This document shows positions 44,576-52,718 of a stretch of 64,000 bases of DNA, in pieces. The stretch spans positions 1,885,001-1,949,000 of the forward strand of contig NZ_CP040021.1 of assembly GCF_005280275.1 (NCBI RefSeq), read 5' to 3'. Made by a program: the position numbers and the translations under genes. The stretch is from Salinivibrio kushneri. GTDB taxonomy: Bacteria; Pseudomonadota; Gammaproteobacteria; Enterobacterales; Vibrionaceae. The first letter of the stretch is position 1, and every line of letters begins with the position of its first letter. A model generated the notes under the pieces. That model ran no database searches and was not told the DNA's origin. It worked only from the letters and a program-made list of their open reading frames with translations.

Positions 44576-45496
44576 CTAGTAACGAATCTTAGGATCGATA
44601 TACGCAAGCAGGATATCGACGATCGCGTTGAAAAGAATGGTCAGTGTACCGATCAAAATGGTACAACCAAGCACTAATGAATAATCACGATTAAACGCGG
44701 CGTTCACAAACAGCTTACCGATACCCGGCAAGCCGAAAATGGTTTCGATCACCACCGACCCAGTAATAATGCCCACAAACGCGGGCCCCATGTAGGAGAC
44801 AACCGGTAGCATCGCAGGCTTGAGCGCATGTTTAACAATAATTTTAGGGTAACTGAGCCCTTTGGCACGCGCGGTACGGATAAAATTACTGTTTAGGGTT
44901 TCAATCATGCTGCCTCGAGTCACACGAGCAAATGTGGCCACGTACAGCAAGGACATGCCAATCATCGGCAACACCATAAATTGCCAGCCCCCGCCTTGCC
45001 AGCCACCCGCAGGGAGCCAACCAAGATTAATGGCGAAGATGTAAATCAGCACGGGCGCGAGCACAAAGGATGGCATCACCACGCCCAACATGGCCGTGGA
45101 CATAATGGTGTAATCAATCCAGGTGTTCTGCTTAAGCGCGGCAATGGTGCCAATGCTCACGCCGAATAAGAGGGTAAAAATAAATGCGACAGCACCAATT
45201 TGCGCTGACACGGGGAGCGAGCCCGCGATCAACTCGTTCACCGAGTAGTCCACATACTTGAATGAGGGACCAAAATCGCCTTTTAGGATATTCCCCAAAT
45301 AGGTGGTGTACTGCTCAAACACCGGCTTATCGAGGCCGTATTTGGCATTGATATTCTCCATTACGGCAGGGGGCAATGGGCGTTCGCTTGAAAAAGGGTT
45401 GCCTGGTGCAAACCGCATCAAGAAAAAAGAGATAGTAATTAAGACCAACAAGGTTGGAATAGCTTCCAAAAGGCGCTTGGCGATAAATTTCAACAT
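44576..45496 (-). CDS. oppB: Oligopeptide ABC transporter permease OppB
   Basis: 306 residues, the length of E. coli OppB. MLKFIAKRLLEAIPTLLVLITISF starts the first of six helices, and the EAA loop RTARAKGLSYPKIIVKHALKP is near residue 205-225. It forms the inner-membrane pore for peptides with OppC. It is separated from oppA by a 117-bp gap holding a 12-bp hairpin, and from oppC by 7 bp. Confidence 0.95.
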   Translation of the reverse strand: MLKFIAKRLLEAIPTLLVLITISFFLMRFAPGNPFSSERPLPPAVMENINAKYGLDKPVFEQYTTYLGNILKGDFGPSFKYVDYSVNELIAGSLPVSAQIGAVAFIFTLLFGVSIGTIAALKQNTWIDYTIMSTAMLGVVMPSFVLAPVLIYIFAINLGWLPAGGWQGGGWQFMVLPMIGMSLLYVATFARVTRGSMIETLNSNFIRTARAKGLSYPKIIVKHALKPAMLPVVSYMGPAFVGIITGSVVIETIFGLPGIGKLFVNAAFNRDYSLVLGCTILIGTLTILFNAIVDILLAYIDPKIRY

Positions 45497-45567
45497 AACT
45501 GTACCGTTTCGTTTTGAGCCTCACAGCGTCCGCTACCTAGGCGATACCTACATAGCGACAACCAGCC

Positions 45568-45594
45568 AAGGGAGCTGCATGTTGCAGCTCCCTT
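45568..45594 (-). promoter_or_regulatory. Intra-operon hairpin between oppA and oppB
   Basis: Perfect 12-bp stem AAGGGAGCTGCA (45568-45579) with TGCAGCTCCCTT (45583-45594) and a 3-nt loop, directly after the oppA stop. No T-run follows on the minus strand. Such stems often protect the 3' end of the abundant binding-protein mRNA and lower expression of the permease genes; that role is inferred. Confidence 0.7.
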
Positions 45595-45613
45595 ATCAGC
45601 TGTGAATCAGGCG

Positions 45614-47290
45614 TTACTCCGCCTTGATGTAAAGATCTTTTGAGTAGATCTTTTCTTCAGCGTTATTGGCAGGGAAGCCACCGACTTGTGGACTAAGCAG
45701 ACGCGCTTTTACATATTGGTAAATAGGCGCAATCGGCATGTCTTTTGCCATTTGGGCTTCTGCATCCAAGTACAGTTGTGTGCGTTTCGCGTCGTCTGTA
45801 GTGGTCATGGCGTTTTCCATGATCGCATCGTAGGCTTGGCTATCATAGTGCACACCACCTGACGAGTTAGAGCTGCGCATCAAGCTAAGGAAAGTAGAGG
45901 CTTCGTTGTAATCGCCACACCAACCGGCACGCGCCACATCAAAGTTCCCCTCATCTTTGGTGTTAAGGTAGGTTTTCCACTCTTGGTTATTGAGTGCAAC
46001 ATCCACACCCAGCTTGTCTTTCCACATTTGACCAATGGCGACGGCCAACTTTTTGTGGTTTTCACTGGTGTTATACAGCAGTGAGAAATCAAGCGGATTA
46101 TTTTCACCGAATCCAGCTTCTTTGAGCAGACGCTTCGCTTCCGCGTCACGCTCTTCTTGGCTCATCTTCGCGTACGCAGGCAGCTCAGGATCAAATCCAG
46201 CAGTGATTTCAGGCGTCAAGAAGTACGCCGGCTTTTGACCCTGACCCAGCAAGGCATCAGTGATCACGTTACGGTCAATCGCGTAAGACAGCGCCTTACG
46301 TACACGCACGTCATTAAAAGGTTCACGCTTGGTATTGAAGATGTAGTAATAGCTACACAGGTTACCGACGATTGAAAGATCCTCAGGATGTTCCTTTTTA
46401 AGACGACGGAAATGCTCGTTAGGGATCTCATACGTCATGTCGATTTCGCCAGCCAAGTAGCGGTTCATTTCCGATACTTGGTTTTCAATCGGCAAATAGG
46501 TCACTTTATCGAGCGTGGTGTTTTCATTATCCCAATATTGGTCGTTGCGTGTTAATGCAAGACGCTCGTTAATCACCCATTCGTCGACCACATACGCACC
46601 ATTACCGACGAAGTTTTCAGGCTTGGTCCACTGATCGCCATATTCTTCTACCGTTTCTTTATGCACCGGCTTCATGGTGGTGTGGCCCATCATTTTAACC
46701 AGGTAAGGCACGGCGGTATCTAACGTCACCTGAAGGGTATGATCATCTAGCGCTTCAACGCCCAATGTGTCTTTGTCTTTGTCACCCTTGATGATGGCTT
46801 TGGCATTTTCCATGTGGGTGTAGCCAAGATACCAAGAATACGGTGATGCGGTCATTGGATCAGCCACACGCTTAAAGCTGTATTCAAAATCTTGCGCGGT
46901 CACAGGATCACCGTTAGACCATTTGGCGTCTTCCCGCAGATAAAAGGTAAACACCTTGTTATCTTTGTTTTCCCAGCGTAAAGCGACGCCTGGAATGACA
47001 TTGCCATCTGCATCTTGGTTAACCAGGCCTTCTAACAGGTCACGAATAACGTGCGATTCTGGCACACCTTGGGTTTTATGCGGATCTAACGACGCCACTT
47101 CGGCACCGTTGCCACGCACGAGTTCTTGCTCTGCCGCCAGTTGCGGTTCGCCTGTCGCGGACTCGGCTTGTTGTTTGGTTTCAGGGTTAGATTGAGAGGT
47201 CTGTTTTTGCTCTGGTTCGCTGCATCCTGCTAGAGCCAGAGAAAGGCCAGCGCCCATAAAGAGGGTTCGGGTGATCGTGTTTAGCTTCAT
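45614..47290 (-). CDS. oppA: Oligopeptide-binding lipoprotein OppA
   Basis: About 558 residues from MKLNTITRTLF at 47290, with GGAG upstream; a start at 47308 would place extra residues before the signal. The lipobox ALAGC puts the lipid Cys at residue 23, so unlike E. coli OppA it is membrane-tethered. A low-complexity Gln/Ser/Glu linker (about 25-55) precedes the SBP_bac_5 domain (LRGNGAEVASLDPHKTQGVPE is the typical entry). It captures oligopeptides outside the inner membrane for OppBC. Upstream lies an array of TTTTGCC repeats. Confidence 0.95.
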   Translation of the reverse strand: MKLNTITRTLFMGAGLSLALAGCSEPEQKQTSQSNPETKQQAESATGEPQLAAEQELVRGNGAEVASLDPHKTQGVPESHVIRDLLEGLVNQDADGNVIPGVALRWENKDNKVFTFYLREDAKWSNGDPVTAQDFEYSFKRVADPMTASPYSWYLGYTHMENAKAIIKGDKDKDTLGVEALDDHTLQVTLDTAVPYLVKMMGHTTMKPVHKETVEEYGDQWTKPENFVGNGAYVVDEWVINERLALTRNDQYWDNENTTLDKVTYLPIENQVSEMNRYLAGEIDMTYEIPNEHFRRLKKEHPEDLSIVGNLCSYYYIFNTKREPFNDVRVRKALSYAIDRNVITDALLGQGQKPAYFLTPEITAGFDPELPAYAKMSQEERDAEAKRLLKEAGFGENNPLDFSLLYNTSENHKKLAVAIGQMWKDKLGVDVALNNQEWKTYLNTKDEGNFDVARAGWCGDYNEASTFLSLMRSSNSSGGVHYDSQAYDAIMENAMTTTDDAKRTQLYLDAEAQMAKDMPIAPIYQYVKARLLSPQVGGFPANNAEEKIYSKDLYIKAE

Positions 47291-47402
47291 CGTGTAACTC
47301 CATAACAATCGCTATTGCATCCATGACAATCGACGCCGCTTGGCGGGAGAATCCGTTTTGCACAATCTAAAAAGCTGTGCTACGCCTCACTGCGCGATTA
47401 GA

Positions 47403-47460
47403 GGCAAAACATTACCAAGCAACGCTGTGTTTTGCCATAAATCTGAAGTATTTTGCCATA
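47403..47460. promoter_or_regulatory. Repeated TTTTGCC operator-like array upstream of oppA
   Basis: GGCAAAACA (47403-47411) and TGTTTTGCC (47428-47436) form a perfect 9-bp dyad. The sequence TTTTGCCATA occurs at 47430-47439 and again at 47451-47460, start to start 21 bp (two helical turns). It lies 113-170 bp upstream of the oppA start. The regulator is unknown. The rest of the 47291-47965 gap shows no gene I can support. Confidence 0.45.
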
Positions 47461-47926
47461 GAATGAGATTAAAAACTCATCTTTCACTACTCAAAAGTCA
47501 CATAAAGGAATTTTAAGCTGGTAAGACGAGGCCGCGTTAGCGCTTTATTCACCACAAGAAACAAAATACGGAACAAATTGCTATTTATACTGAATCTGGG
47601 GGCATTGGCACTAATGCTGAACTAGCTTGCAGTCAAAAGAACACACAAGCCTCTCTCTATCTTCGCAATCTCAGTGACTTTGACTGCCAATATGCGTCAA
47701 ATGTTACTTAATTGTAAAGCCGTTACTAAACGTTATTTGTCGGAAAAACTCAACAGAAACACATGCACGTGATGTCAGACAGCTATCACGGTCACAAAAT
47801 CTGGCTTGGATGAGCGTTAATGGAACCTGTCATCGCGAATAGGCACGAGGGTCGAGCGAGGATATAAAATAGAGGGAGAAGGTAGAAACGGCTGCTACGG
47901 TAGACTCGAGCGGTGATAATGTCGCA

Positions 47927-47954
47927 ACAAAGCCAGCTTCGAGGCTGGCTTTGT
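47927..47954 (-). terminator. Terminator of the 54-residue gene
   Basis: Perfect 11-bp stem ACAAAGCCAGC (47927-47937) with GCTGGCTTTGT (47944-47954) and a TTCGAG loop, 12 bp past the stop codon of the small minus-strand gene. The T-run is weak, but position and stem favour termination. Confidence 0.7.
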
Positions 47955-47965
47955 CCTGTAAACCA

Positions 47966-48130
47966 CTATTTTTTGGCATCGTCGGGACTAAAAACGGGGC
48001 CACTATCGGATGAGCGATCATTGGCCTCATCGTGCAGAGCACGGTTGTCCTCGCGTGCTTTTTCCATTTCTGGCATGACCTCGTTGAGCATTTCTTTCAT
48101 TTTCTTGTTGCTATAGCGCTTGTGTTTCAT
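47966..48130 (-). CDS. Uncalled small protein (54 residues)
   Basis: An open frame of 55 codons on the minus strand, ATG at 48130 and TAG at 47966-47968. The ATG follows AGGAGGACACA, an almost ideal ribosome site, and the stop is followed 12 bp later by a hairpin terminator. The protein starts MKHKRYSNKKMKEMLNEVM, is charged, helical in its first 35 residues (MxEMxxEMEKAREDNRAL) and ends in an acidic, Ser-rich tail with FSPDDAKK. No membrane segment is present. I do not recognise the family. The combination of a ribosome site, a frame and a terminator makes it a likely real gene. Confidence 0.7.
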   Translation of the reverse strand: MKHKRYSNKKMKEMLNEVMPEMEKAREDNRALHDEANDRSSDSGPVFSPDDAKK

Positions 48131-48467
48131 TGTGTCCTCCTGAACTCATCAGTATTTGGCACAGTCACTCGCACAACACCGACCGAGTGTGATCGGCTGT
48201 TGCGCCAGTACAAACCGCTTGTGCAATTTTTACGCTACACCTTCATCGTCAATAAAGCAAAATATGGCCGAAAAGGCATACCAGACAGTATCGTCCCTAT
48301 AGCACCTTGACGTCGCAACCCAGGACCAGAGCGGATGTCGGCCCGCTCTTGCCTTAGTTTAATAACATTTGCTGATAATAAGCGGCTGTTTAGACGAAAT
48401 ACCAATATTGATGCTTTTTTAAGCAAACAATGTTGTTATTCGACGCCATATCCCCCATCATTATGTT

Positions 48468-48685
48468 GTTGATGAGTTGTTCCCGATCATCAACCTGATT
48501 TTTCTTCCGACAAGAGAGTAAAAAGCAAGACTATGAGACCACAAAGCTCAACCTCGCGCCCTTTATGCGCTCGCGTTCGCCATGGTTACAACCCAAATAA
48601 AGGAAAAAAACCACAGGTTAACCGCTAACGCGGTGTTGATGTTAAAACACCCCTTTAATAGCCTCCAAGTCGAGGCTATTTTTTT
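48468..48685 (+). ncRNA. Candidate short transcript ending in a Rho-independent terminator
   Basis: A clear terminator (AATAGCCTC at 48657-48665, GAGGCTATT at 48672-48680, then TTTTTTT) has no annotated gene in front of it on the plus strand. Upstream are a hairpin (GTTGATGA 48468-48475 / TCATCAAC 48487-48494) and a 31-codon frame (48533-48628) rich in Arg and Pro, ending KKPQVNR. The unit may be a small RNA or encode this short peptide; no promoter or ribosome site is convincing. The 5' boundary given is arbitrary. The 48131-48945 gap otherwise holds only a 15-bp palindrome at 48789-48803. Confidence 0.4.
48657..48685 (+). terminator. Orphan Rho-independent terminator
   Basis: Perfect 9-bp stem AATAGCCTC / GAGGCTATT, 6-nt loop CAAGTC, followed by seven T. 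It does not belong to any called protein gene. Confidence 0.88.
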
Positions 48686-48788
48686 GTCTTTATACCGCGA
48701 TGCTGACGACGAGTCAGAGCAGCCCCCTACTCACAAGCCGCCACAACGCGGGCAAGTTAGCGTTTGCGTAATGCGGTATCGCGAGCGG

Positions 48789-48803
48789 ATTTGCATTGCA
48801 AAT
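48789..48803. promoter_or_regulatory. Palindrome upstream of the LON-domain gene
   Basis: ATTTGC-ATT-GCAAAT, a perfect 6-bp dyad about 145 bp before the ATG at 48946. It resembles but does not match a LuxO box (the spacing differs). Function unknown. Confidence 0.3.
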
Positions 48804-48945
48804 TGCGACTTTTCTCTCTCAAGCGCTACGCAACCGCGGCGTCACCATGCCGAACCGCTGGTATAAGGGCGTTTCAAAAAGTAGGCACCCCTTTTGCAAT
48901 ATCTAAATTACTAGACCAACGCCATTGCTTGTCAGGGGGTGTCAC

Positions 48946-49518
48946 ATGGGACAATCCACACCAATTTTGTTTAATGATCGTCACATCTTGCCAGGGGGGC
49001 GGATGCCTCTTCGCATTCCAACAGGCGACTCTTTAGACACACTCGTATTCGCGTTAAAGCATGGACTGCCTATCGGGGTGTGTATGGCGGAAACACAAGC
49101 TCAGCGCTCTCACGTGGATATTGGTACCTTTATTGAAATTGAGGACTATACCCGAAGCCAAGAAGATGGCTGCTTAGTGATCACGGCACGGGGAACCGCA
49201 CGCTTTGCGATTCATGCGTTTAACCAGCAGCACAACCACATCTTGTTTGCCTCGGTAAACGCGTTACCTCGGTGGCCTGATTGCCACGTCGACAAACAAA
49301 GCGAGCCTCTCGTGGAGCGCTTACAGTCGATGTTTGAGCGCTATCCTGAACTACAACAAATGCACCGAGAGACCGAGTTCTCCAATTTGGCGTGGTTATG
49401 CCAGCGCTGGTTAGAGCTGCTGCCGCTCCCCACCGGGGAAAAACAACAGTTAATGGCGAACAGCTCCTGTGTCGCCACACGGGATTATCTGTTGAGCATG
49501 ATGCAAGATCCCCATTAA
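48946..49518 (+). CDS. LON substrate-binding domain protein without protease domain
   Basis: 190 residues from ATG 48946, preceded by AGGGGGTG at 48933-48940; the in-frame ATG at 48925 lacks such a site. The N-terminal half (FNDRHILPGGRMPLRIPTG, then the GIxxEI-like DIGTFIEIEDY) is the PUA-like N-terminal domain of Lon (PF02190). No ATPase or protease domain follows. Free-standing LON domains are widespread; their role is not known. It is followed by a strong terminator and stands alone. Confidence 0.8.
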   Translation: MGQSTPILFNDRHILPGGRMPLRIPTGDSLDTLVFALKHGLPIGVCMAETQAQRSHVDIGTFIEIEDYTRSQEDGCLVITARGTARFAIHAFNQQHNHILFASVNALPRWPDCHVDKQSEPLVERLQSMFERYPELQQMHRETEFSNLAWLCQRWLELLPLPTGEKQQLMANSSCVATRDYLLSMMQDPH

Positions 49519-49574
49519 ACCGTTTTTATTGCTGCCTTGCTATTTGCCCTAATTATTCATTTGCTTGATTGGGC

Positions 49575-49606
49575 GAGGTAACGCGACACGTTACCTCTTT
49601 TTTTTT
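49575..49606 (+). terminator. Rho-independent terminator after the LON-domain gene
   Basis: Perfect 9-bp stem GAGGTAACG (49575-49583) with CGTTACCTC (49589-49597), 5-nt loop, then nine T. Confidence 0.93.
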
Positions 49607-49724
49607 GCTTTCACCCTTCATCCTACTTTCCTGACTTGTTCACACTTTACTGCTGCGGTCAATACCTTGTCGCTCGAGCTTCAGGTAAACTATGCGCATT
49701 GATTTTTTCTCAGGAAACCAAGCA

Positions 49725-50657
49725 ATGACCCAACAAGTTTCAGATCAGCATTCACAACGTATCGTCGCGATTGGGGGCGGACATGGTCTGGGACGCGTCT
49801 TATCGGCATTGGGGGACTATGGCGAGCAGGTAACAGGCATTGTCACCACAACCGATAACGGCGGGTCAACGGGTCGTATTCGCGCATGCCAAGGGGGGAT
49901 AGCCTGGGGCGACATTCGTAACTGCCTCAACCAACTAATTACCGAGCCCTCGGTCGGCTCCATGCTGTTTGAATATCGCTTCAAAGGGAAAGGTGAGCTG
50001 AACGGGCATAATTTAGGTAACCTGATCCTGACGGCGCTGGATAACCTCTCAGTCCGTCCGCTTGAAGCCATCCAACTTATTCGCGATCTGCTAGATATCC
50101 GCCCCAATTTACTGCCGATGTCTGAGCACCCTTCTGAGCTTGCCGCGTTAACGCCAGAGGGCGAAACAGTGTCGGGGGAAACACACATTGATGAGCTAAG
50201 CGCGCCACCGACGCGTCTCTTTTTGTCCCCAACCGTCCCCGCGACCCGCGAAGCGATTGAGGCTATCGAGCAGGCTGACTTGATTTTACTCGGCCCTGGC
50301 AGCTTTTTGACCAGTGTGATGCCGCCACTATTGGTCCCGGAACTCGGCCGTGCGTTAAAACATGCGCAGGCCAAGCTGGCGTTTATTAGGAACCTTGGCA
50401 AGGAAATCGGGCCAGCGGGCGAGATGCCTTTAGCAACGATGCTTTCCTGGTGCGAGCGCGCGATGGGCGGGAAAGAAATCGATGTTGTGATCGGAGAACA
50501 ACACGCGCCGCAGCTCGCCACGCGTTACCAACAAAAAGAGGCCAGCTTGTCCTCTTCAAATCATCATTGGCGTCATGACAGGGATAAACTACGTCAAGCT
50601 ATTGATGAAACTCTGCTCGACGGCCATTTCTCGGTAGGTAGAAGCCGTTCCTCGTAG
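49725..50657 (+). CDS. YvcK/YbhK (CofD-like) family protein
   Basis: About 310 residues from MTQQVSDQHS at 49725, with AGGAA about 8 bp upstream; an ATG at 49692 is less likely. The nucleotide-binding start IVAIGGGHGLGRVLSAL and TTDNGGSTGRIR are the YvcK/CofD hallmarks, and LGPGSFLTSVMPPLL is also typical. In Bacillus the protein binds UDP-sugars and affects gluconeogenic growth and cell shape; in gammaproteobacteria (YbhK) the role is unsettled. It is convergent with luxU and the 3' ends overlap by 69 bp. Confidence 0.9.
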   Translation: MTQQVSDQHSQRIVAIGGGHGLGRVLSALGDYGEQVTGIVTTTDNGGSTGRIRACQGGIAWGDIRNCLNQLITEPSVGSMLFEYRFKGKGELNGHNLGNLILTALDNLSVRPLEAIQLIRDLLDIRPNLLPMSEHPSELAALTPEGETVSGETHIDELSAPPTRLFLSPTVPATREAIEAIEQADLILLGPGSFLTSVMPPLLVPELGRALKHAQAKLAFIRNLGKEIGPAGEMPLATMLSWCERAMGGKEIDVVIGEQHAPQLATRYQQKEASLSSSNHHWRHDRDKLRQAIDETLLDGHFSVGRSRSS

Positions 50658-50948
50658 CATTTCGGTTAGCTCATCTAAATGATGTGTCATCCACTCTTGT
50701 TGGCCTTGCTTGACCCGTGATTCACACTCACGCGCCATCTCGGCCAGATCATCCGCACCAAAACTGGCTGCACTGCTTTTTATCGCATGGCTGATCTCAC
50801 GCACTTGCTCGATCGACGGAGAACCAGACAATTGAGAATGGTATTGCGATAGCTCATCGCTAAAAACAGTGAGCAAAGCCGTCACCGTATCCTCGCCTAC
50901 TTCTGATTTCAGTCGACGTAATGTGTCAGTATTTACTGTGGTGGCCAT
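50589..50948 (-). CDS. luxU: Phosphorelay protein LuxU
   Basis: About 119 residues from MATTVNTDTL at 50948 (AGGA upstream), in line with Vibrio LuxU (about 114). A single-domain Hpt protein: four-helix bundle with the phosphorylated His at residue 54 (EISHAIKSSAASFGA). It shuttles phosphate between the quorum-sensing hybrid kinases (LuxQ/CqsS types, not in this window) and LuxO. It follows luxO by 13 bp, the standard luxOU order. Upstream in-frame codons to 51083 lie within luxO and are rejected. Confidence 0.93.
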   Translation of the reverse strand: MATTVNTDTLRRLKSEVGEDTVTALLTVFSDELSQYHSQLSGSPSIEQVREISHAIKSSAASFGADDLAEMARECESRVKQGQQEWMTHHLDELTEMLRGTASTYREMAVEQSFINSLT

Positions 50949-50961
50949 ACATCCATTCCTA

Positions 50962-52410
50962 TCATTCATGCGCCGCAGATTTTTGCCAAGCTTGTAGCTT
51001 TCGATACAAGGTTGAAGGGCTAACTTCAAGTAACCCCGCTGCTTGCGGGATATTGCCATTACACACATCGATCGCGACTTCAATCGCCCGTTTTTCCGTT
51101 TTCCATAGTGGTTCTATATCGGCTTTCATCACCACTGGTGATGCTGGTTTGACGGGCTCGTGCGTCGCTAGTGCGCTGTTCGCCGTTTCCGATCGCGTGT
51201 TATCCCCTGTAGATGCAATTTCAACACCAGAAACGCGAGCGACTGGCGATGGTAGCATTTCTTTGCTGACTTCTTCGCCGTTATGCAACACCACAATGTT
51301 ACGAATCACGTTTTGCAGCTGCCGAACATTGCCTGGCCAATCGTAGCGAAGGAGCTGCGTGGTCACTTCGTCACTAAAACGACAAAAATCTTTGCCTTCT
51401 TCCGCGGAAAACAAAGCAAGCAACGCATTGGCAATGGCGATGACGTCGTCTCCACGCTCTCTTAAAGGTGGCAACTCGAGTGGAATGACGTGCAAGCGGT
51501 AGTAGAGATCTTCCCGGAATTTCCCCTGCTGTACTTGGAGCCAGGGATCGCGGTTGGTGGCACAGACAAATCGAACATCCACTGACTTCACTTGCGAAGA
51601 GCCAACCTTTTGAAAACTCCCCGTTTGAATGAAACGTAGCAGTTTGGATTGCAAATCCATATCCATTTCGCAAATTTCATCCAAAAACAAGGTGCCACCA
51701 TTGGCCATTTCTGCAGCCCCTTCACGCTCGGACGCAGCGCCCGTAAAGGCTCCTTTCACATGGCCAAATAACTCACTTTCAATCAAATCTTTCGGAATCG
51801 CCGCGCAATTTAGTGCAATAATCGGCTTGTTACTTCGTGTACTGGCAGCATGAATCGCTTCTGCGCACACCTCTTTACCGGTCCCGCTTTCACCGGTAAT
51901 AAACACCGTGGCTTTACTGGGTGCGGCCGATTCGATCACACGGTAGACAGCCTGCATCGGCAAGCTACGGCCAATGAACCCGTGGTATTCACTTTCCTGT
52001 TTAGTCGCTTTCCCCGGATGACTCGGCTTGGGTTTGAGCGACTTATTGACCGTGACACGCAACTGATCGGCTTCACAAGGCTTGATCAAAAAGTCATTGG
52101 CACCATGACGCATCGCATCGACAGCGGCATCAATCGAACCGTGAGCGGTCATGATAATCACGGGTAAATCGGGCGCGACCGCGCGCACTTTGGCAAGCAC
52201 ATCGATACCCGACATATCTGGCAGGCGTAAATCTAAAATCATCAGTGCTAACTGGTCGCCTTCTTGCTCGAAAAAAGCCATTGCATCCTGCCCCGTCCCT
52301 ACAATGGTGACATCCACATCTAAGGGGTTAAGGTAGGATTTATATAACGCCGCCACCGACGCTGTGTCTTCCACCATCAATATTCGTTTACTGGGTGATA
52401 GTGCTGGCAT
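50962..52410 (-). CDS. luxO: Quorum-sensing sigma-54 response regulator LuxO
   Basis: 482 residues. A receiver domain with the phospho-acceptor Asp at residue 60 ([13 protein letters not shown]), a central AAA+ domain with Walker A GESGTGKE (173-180), sigma-54 contact loop GAFTGA (220-225) and GGTLFLDE, and a C-terminal Fis-type HTH ([20 protein letters not shown]). At low cell density phospho-LuxO with sigma-54 activates Qrr RNA genes. The gene sits beside luxU and opposite a qrr gene, the conserved Vibrio arrangement. Confidence 0.96.
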   Translation of the reverse strand: MPALSPSKRILMVEDTASVAALYKSYLNPLDVDVTIVGTGQDAMAFFEQEGDQLALMILDLRLPDMSGIDVLAKVRAVAPDLPVIIMTAHGSIDAAVDAMRHGANDFLIKPCEADQLRVTVNKSLKPKPSHPGKATKQESEYHGFIGRSLPMQAVYRVIESAAPSKATVFITGESGTGKEVCAEAIHAASTRSNKPIIALNCAAIPKDLIESELFGHVKGAFTGAASEREGAAEMANGGTLFLDEICEMDMDLQSKLLRFIQTGSFQKVGSSQVKSVDVRFVCATNRDPWLQVQQGKFREDLYYRLHVIPLELPPLRERGDDVIAIANALLALFSAEEGKDFCRFSDEVTTQLLRYDWPGNVRQLQNVIRNIVVLHNGEEVSKEMLPSPVARVSGVEIASTGDNTRSETANSALATHEPVKPASPVVMKADIEPLWKTEKRAIEVAIDVCNGNIPQAAGLLEVSPSTLYRKLQAWQKSAAHE

Positions 52411-52481
52411 GTATCCTCCAAGAATCGCATCGCGGCGTGTAGCGTTAACTCACTCAGTTGCACGAGCGTATGCGAAATGCG

Positions 52482-52494
52482 TTGCATTATGCAA
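52482..52494. promoter_or_regulatory. LuxO-binding site
   Basis: TTGCA-TTA-TGCAA is a perfect match to the LuxO consensus TTGCA-N3-TGCAA. It lies about 85 bp upstream of the qrr -24 element and about 72 bp upstream of the luxO start, so it could serve qrr activation and luxO autocontrol. Confidence 0.85.
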
Positions 52495-52568
52495 TTTTGC
52501 AACCATTGTAGCGGGACGAGTCCGTTAAAACCACACGTTTTGTCGATGTAATGGCTATCTTTTATTTT

Positions 52569-52584
52569 TGGCACGCCAAATGCA
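52569..52584 (+). promoter_or_regulatory. Sigma-54 promoter of qrr
   Basis: TGGCACGCCAAATGCA has the invariant GG (52570-52571) and GC (52582-52583) with exactly 10 bases between. The predicted start, 12 bases after the GC, is 52595, the first base of the conserved Qrr 5' end. Confidence 0.92.
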
Positions 52585-52594
52585 TCTATTCCAG

Positions 52595-52691
52595 TGACCC
52601 TCAGGGGTCACCTAGCCAACTGACGTTGTTTGTGAGTTTTCACTCACTGAAACACTGTAGCCAACCTGTCGTTTAGGTTGGCTTTTTTTTT
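52595..52691 (+). ncRNA. qrr1: Qrr quorum regulatory small RNA
   Basis: About 97 nt. The 5' end TGACCCTCAGGGGTCA forms the first Qrr hairpin, followed by the invariant pairing core CTAGCCAACTGACGTTGTT, which targets luxR/hapR-type and other mRNAs with Hfq. The 3' terminator is AGCCAACCT (52659-52667) / AGGTTGGCT (52675-52683) with a nine-T run. Driven by the sigma-54 promoter and LuxO box just upstream. Position opposite luxO matches qrr1 of vibrios. The second stem-loop differs from the V. cholerae form as I remember it. Confidence 0.95.
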
Positions 52692-52718
52692 ACTTTCAAG
52701 CGGTGATTGTTCACCCCA

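Noticed and set aside
47607..47622. Possible sigma-54 promoter (TGGCACTAATGCTGA)
   Set aside because: The GG-N10-GC spacing fails; after ten bases the sequence reads GA instead of GC.
48582..48866. A 94-codon plus-strand frame
   Set aside because: It reads straight through the strong terminator at 48657-48685 and has no ribosome site.
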